Under the pieces are notes generated by a model, which was not told the DNA's origin, ran no database searches, and saw only the letters and a list, made by a program, of their open reading frames with translations. A program made the position numbers and the translations under genes. Positions 62,189 to 64,000 of a stretch of DNA of 64,000 bases are shown in pieces. The stretch is from RBG-16-57-9 sp964462185 (GTDB taxonomy: Archaea; Thermoproteota; Bathyarchaeia; TCS64). Within the stretch, counting starts at the first letter, position 1. Each line of letters begins with the position of its first letter. Where the stretch lies: positions 1 to 64,000 of the forward strand of contig CAYWWV010000003.1 of assembly GCA_964462185.1 (NCBI GenBank), given 5' to 3'.

Positions 62189-63709
62189 TCACCTCACCCA
62201 GAGCCTCGCGGCCCTAAGCATACCTATGTCATTGCTGTATAGCTCCCGGATGCTCTCGATGTGGTAGCTCTGCATGATGAGCCTGTCGAAGCCGGGGCCC
62301 CAGGCCAGCACGGGGACGTCTATGCCTATGAGGGGTTTAACCACCTCTGGGCGGAACATGCCTGCGCCGAATAGCTCCATCCAGGAGCCCCTCTCCTCTA
62401 TCCAGACCTCTGCCTCCATGCTCATCTCGGTGTAGGGGAAGTAGCCGGGTCTGAACCTGAACTTCTCCAAGCCCAGGCCCTCCAGGTAGGTCTTCAGGTA
62501 GCCCTGCATGTCGCGGAAGGTGACGCCTTCGCCGATGACGATGCCGTCGGTCTGGTAGAACTCGGCTAGGTGGTTCCAGTCGATGGTCTCGTTGCGGAAG
62601 ACGCGGCCCACGCTGAAGAACTTGCCTGGGAGGTCTTCGGGCTTCAACTTGGCGATCTGCTGGACGCTGAGGCTGGTGGTGTGGGTTCTGAGGACGGTGC
62701 GGGCGGCGAGCTCAGGGTCCCACTTGTATCTCCAGCCTCTGCTGCCCGTGGTCCAACCGTTCTCATGGGTCTCCTTGACCCTTCTGACCAGCTCGGGGTC
62801 GGGTAGCCGTCCTTTGTAGGGGGTTTTCATGTAGAAGGTGTCGGCCAGGTCTCTGGCGGGGTGGTCTTGGGGCTGGTATAGGGCGTCGAAGTTCCAGAAG
62901 TTGAGCTCCAGGTACTCCCCCTTCATCTCCTTGAACCCCAGCTCCACCCAGAAGCGGCGGATGTAGTCGATGATCTGGCTTATGAAGTGGCGCTTCCCCG
63001 GGTAGGTCCTGGGGACGGGTAGGGTTACGTCGTAGGCCTGGAACTGGGCCCCCCTCCAGCTGCCTGTGGAGAGCATCCCCGGGGTGATCTGGGTCACAAC
63101 CTTCCGCTCCTCGCCCAGGTGGTCCAAGACCTTCCTCCCCAGCTCGGTTATGGTGACCTGGCGGTGGGTCACGCGGCTCCTCCTCGCCAAGCCTCTCTTA
63201 ACAAGGGTCTCCAGCTCTCCCGCCTCCTCCTCCGAGAAGGCGGCCCCCTCCAGTTTCCCACTCTCCCCCAACTTGGCTAGGACCGACTCCCCGGGTAGTT
63301 TCGTCGTGGAAAGCCCTTTCTCCGTGAGCCTCACCTCCCCGGCCTCCACCTGGGCCAGGCCCAGCCTCCGCAGCCAACCCAAGCCAATCATGAACCCGGG
63401 GAAAGAATCCTTGAGCATCTCCACCCGCATGGGGCCCCGCCTAAGGGCCTCCAGCAGTCTCCTCTCGGGCAGCCCCTCCTGGGCGTACTGCTGCCCCTCC
63501 TGGGTGAGCTGGAAGAACTCCTGGGTCTCCTCCTGGAATGTTAAAACCCCCTTGGTGGCGGCCCAGTCCGAGGCCTTCTCCACAGCGTCCCGGGTCAGCC
63601 CCGTGGCCCTGGATAGCTCCTCAGTGGAGGCCTCTCCTTTCTCCGCCAGGGCTCTCAGTATTCTCCGCTCGTTCTCATGTAGGCTTGAAGCCAGTTCAAC
63701 CGGGTTCAT
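62189..63709 (-). CDS. pheS: Phenylalanyl-tRNA synthetase alpha subunit
   Basis: The 506-residue class II catalytic subunit starts with two winged-helix-like domains (MNPVELASSLHENERRILRAL and following), then the catalytic core: HFISQIIDYIRRFWVELGFKEM, LYQPQDHPARDLADTFYM, LRTHTTSLSVQ, FSVGRVFRNETIDWNH (motif 2) and AWGPGFDRLIMQ (motif 3). The N-terminal ATG at 63709 was chosen because upstream codons are not conserved in type. It is followed directly by pheT in one operon. Confidence 0.95.
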   Translation of the reverse strand: MNPVELASSLHENERRILRALAEKGEASTEELSRATGLTRDAVEKASDWAATKGVLTFQEETQEFFQLTQEGQQYAQEGLPERRLLEALRRGPMRVEMLKDSFPGFMIGLGWLRRLGLAQVEAGEVRLTEKGLSTTKLPGESVLAKLGESGKLEGAAFSEEEAGELETLVKRGLARRSRVTHRQVTITELGRKVLDHLGEERKVVTQITPGMLSTGSWRGAQFQAYDVTLPVPRTYPGKRHFISQIIDYIRRFWVELGFKEMKGEYLELNFWNFDALYQPQDHPARDLADTFYMKTPYKGRLPDPELVRRVKETHENGWTTGSRGWRYKWDPELAARTVLRTHTTSLSVQQIAKLKPEDLPGKFFSVGRVFRNETIDWNHLAEFYQTDGIVIGEGVTFRDMQGYLKTYLEGLGLEKFRFRPGYFPYTEMSMEAEVWIEERGSWMELFGAGMFRPEVVKPLIGIDVPVLAWGPGFDRLIMQSYHIESIRELYSNDIGMLRAARLWVR

Positions 63710-63757
63710 GGTCACCCAACCTACCAATCTACCACTCCACCCCACTTAAAAATTGGT

Positions 63758-64000
63758 TTAGGAGGCCTGCCTCCGGACCCAGTGGGCGTAGCTGGTGAAG
63801 CCCTCCAGGCTCTGGAGGAGGGGGGTCTCGGCCTCGGGGTGGCTCTCCAGGAGGGCCCGTATGGGAGGGTCTTCCCCTGCCACCAGTTCCAGCAACCTTC
63901 GGGGCTCCAAGCCCTCCTCCACCGCTCTATCAGCCAGCCTGGCCCAGAGCTCCACCCTGGCCTTAAGCTCCCCCAGCAGCTCAGAGGCGCCCTCGTGGGC
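63758..64000 (-). CDS. C-terminal part of an unidentified protein, runs off the window
   Basis: The minus-strand frame is open from the window edge (64000) to a stop at 63758: about 80 residues, acidic and helical, ending TSYAHWVRRQAS. No motif identifies it. It lies upstream of pheS in the same direction, with TTTTTAAG (about 63747-63755) just past its stop codon, which probably belongs to the pheS promoter. Start and function lie outside. Confidence 0.55.
   Translation of the reverse strand, partial: AHEGASELLGELKARVELWARLADRAVEEGLEPRRLLELVAGEDPPIRALLESHPEAETPLLQSLEGFTSYAHWVRRQAS

Noticed and set aside
63758..64000. Possible tryptophanyl-tRNA synthetase because of position next to pheS
   Set aside because: The visible C-terminus has no TrpRS features, so it is left unidentified.

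Overview
The window is GC-rich archaeal DNA from a draft or metagenome assembly; two scaffold gaps of exactly 100 N lie at 33162-33261 and 60453-60552. The archaeal markers are two thermosome subunits, TFB, eIF1/SUI1, RadA, Hjc, the HMG-CoA synthase/thiolase/DUF35 operon, archaeal PheRS and GlyRS, a GPN GTPase and archaeal inositol-phosphate synthase. Many genes have a TATA-like box about 25-40 nt before a start codon, often GTG or TTG, which fits leaderless transcription. A eukaryote-type topoisomerase IB points to the Thaumarchaeota/Aigarchaeota/Bathyarchaeota side of the TACK group, but the lineage cannot be fixed by reading alone.

Layout. 1-8.2 kb: tRNA-Gln, a DUF1624 membrane protein, TopoIB, the tail of a dead aldehyde:ferredoxin oxidoreductase gene, an EamA transporter half, an HpaI-type aldolase, a MacB-like permease and a gamma-glutamylcyclotransferase-like protein. 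8.2-10.9 kb: an isopropylmalate-synthase-type enzyme and a beta-decarboxylating dehydrogenase. 10.9-15.1 kb: an ArsR-like regulator followed by two thermosome genes; a near-identical 23-nt element sits at the same distance from the TATA box before the regulator and before the thermosome operon. 15.2-20.4 kb: an M19-like protein, a flavodoxin/ferredoxin fusion, an M24 peptidase-like protein, a C_GCAxxG protein, a decayed PP-loop gene and a threonine-synthase-like enzyme. 20.4-30.7 kb: an Lhr helicase, an AhpD-like protein, a glycosyltransferase, AMMECR1, Mut7-C, CBS and SANT proteins, PAC2, RadA, eIF1 and an ACT-domain protein. 30.7-37.6 kb: ArgG, a winged-helix protein, Hjc, a Lon-like protease, a TrxR-like reductase with a CPFC partner, and enolase. 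37.7-40.5 kb: a LarA-family racemase with a split altronate/sulfolactate-type dehydratase. 40.5-49.4 kb: a ferritin-like protein, CinA-like protein, lipoate ligase, GlyRS, the mevalonate-entry operon, DUF362 and a Gfo/Idh/MocA oxidoreductase. 49.4-54.3 kb: a lipid/surface-glycan group (flippase-like, pyruvyltransferase-like, GT2, inositol-phosphate synthase) and a GPN GTPase. 54.3-64 kb: an OCD-family dehydrogenase, TFB, an EngB-like GTPase, a second RadA, a DsrE/F/H trio, an aminotransferase, PheT, PheS and an unfinished gene at the right edge.

Genes are tightly packed. Operons use ATGA-type overlaps and three convergent pairs share their stop codons. No rRNA, CRISPR array, insertion sequence or prophage is visible. 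The best candidate for something not yet described is the regulator-thermosome promoter pair. Next are a thiolase and an M19-like enzyme whose expected catalytic residues are changed, and the DsrEFH-like trio.
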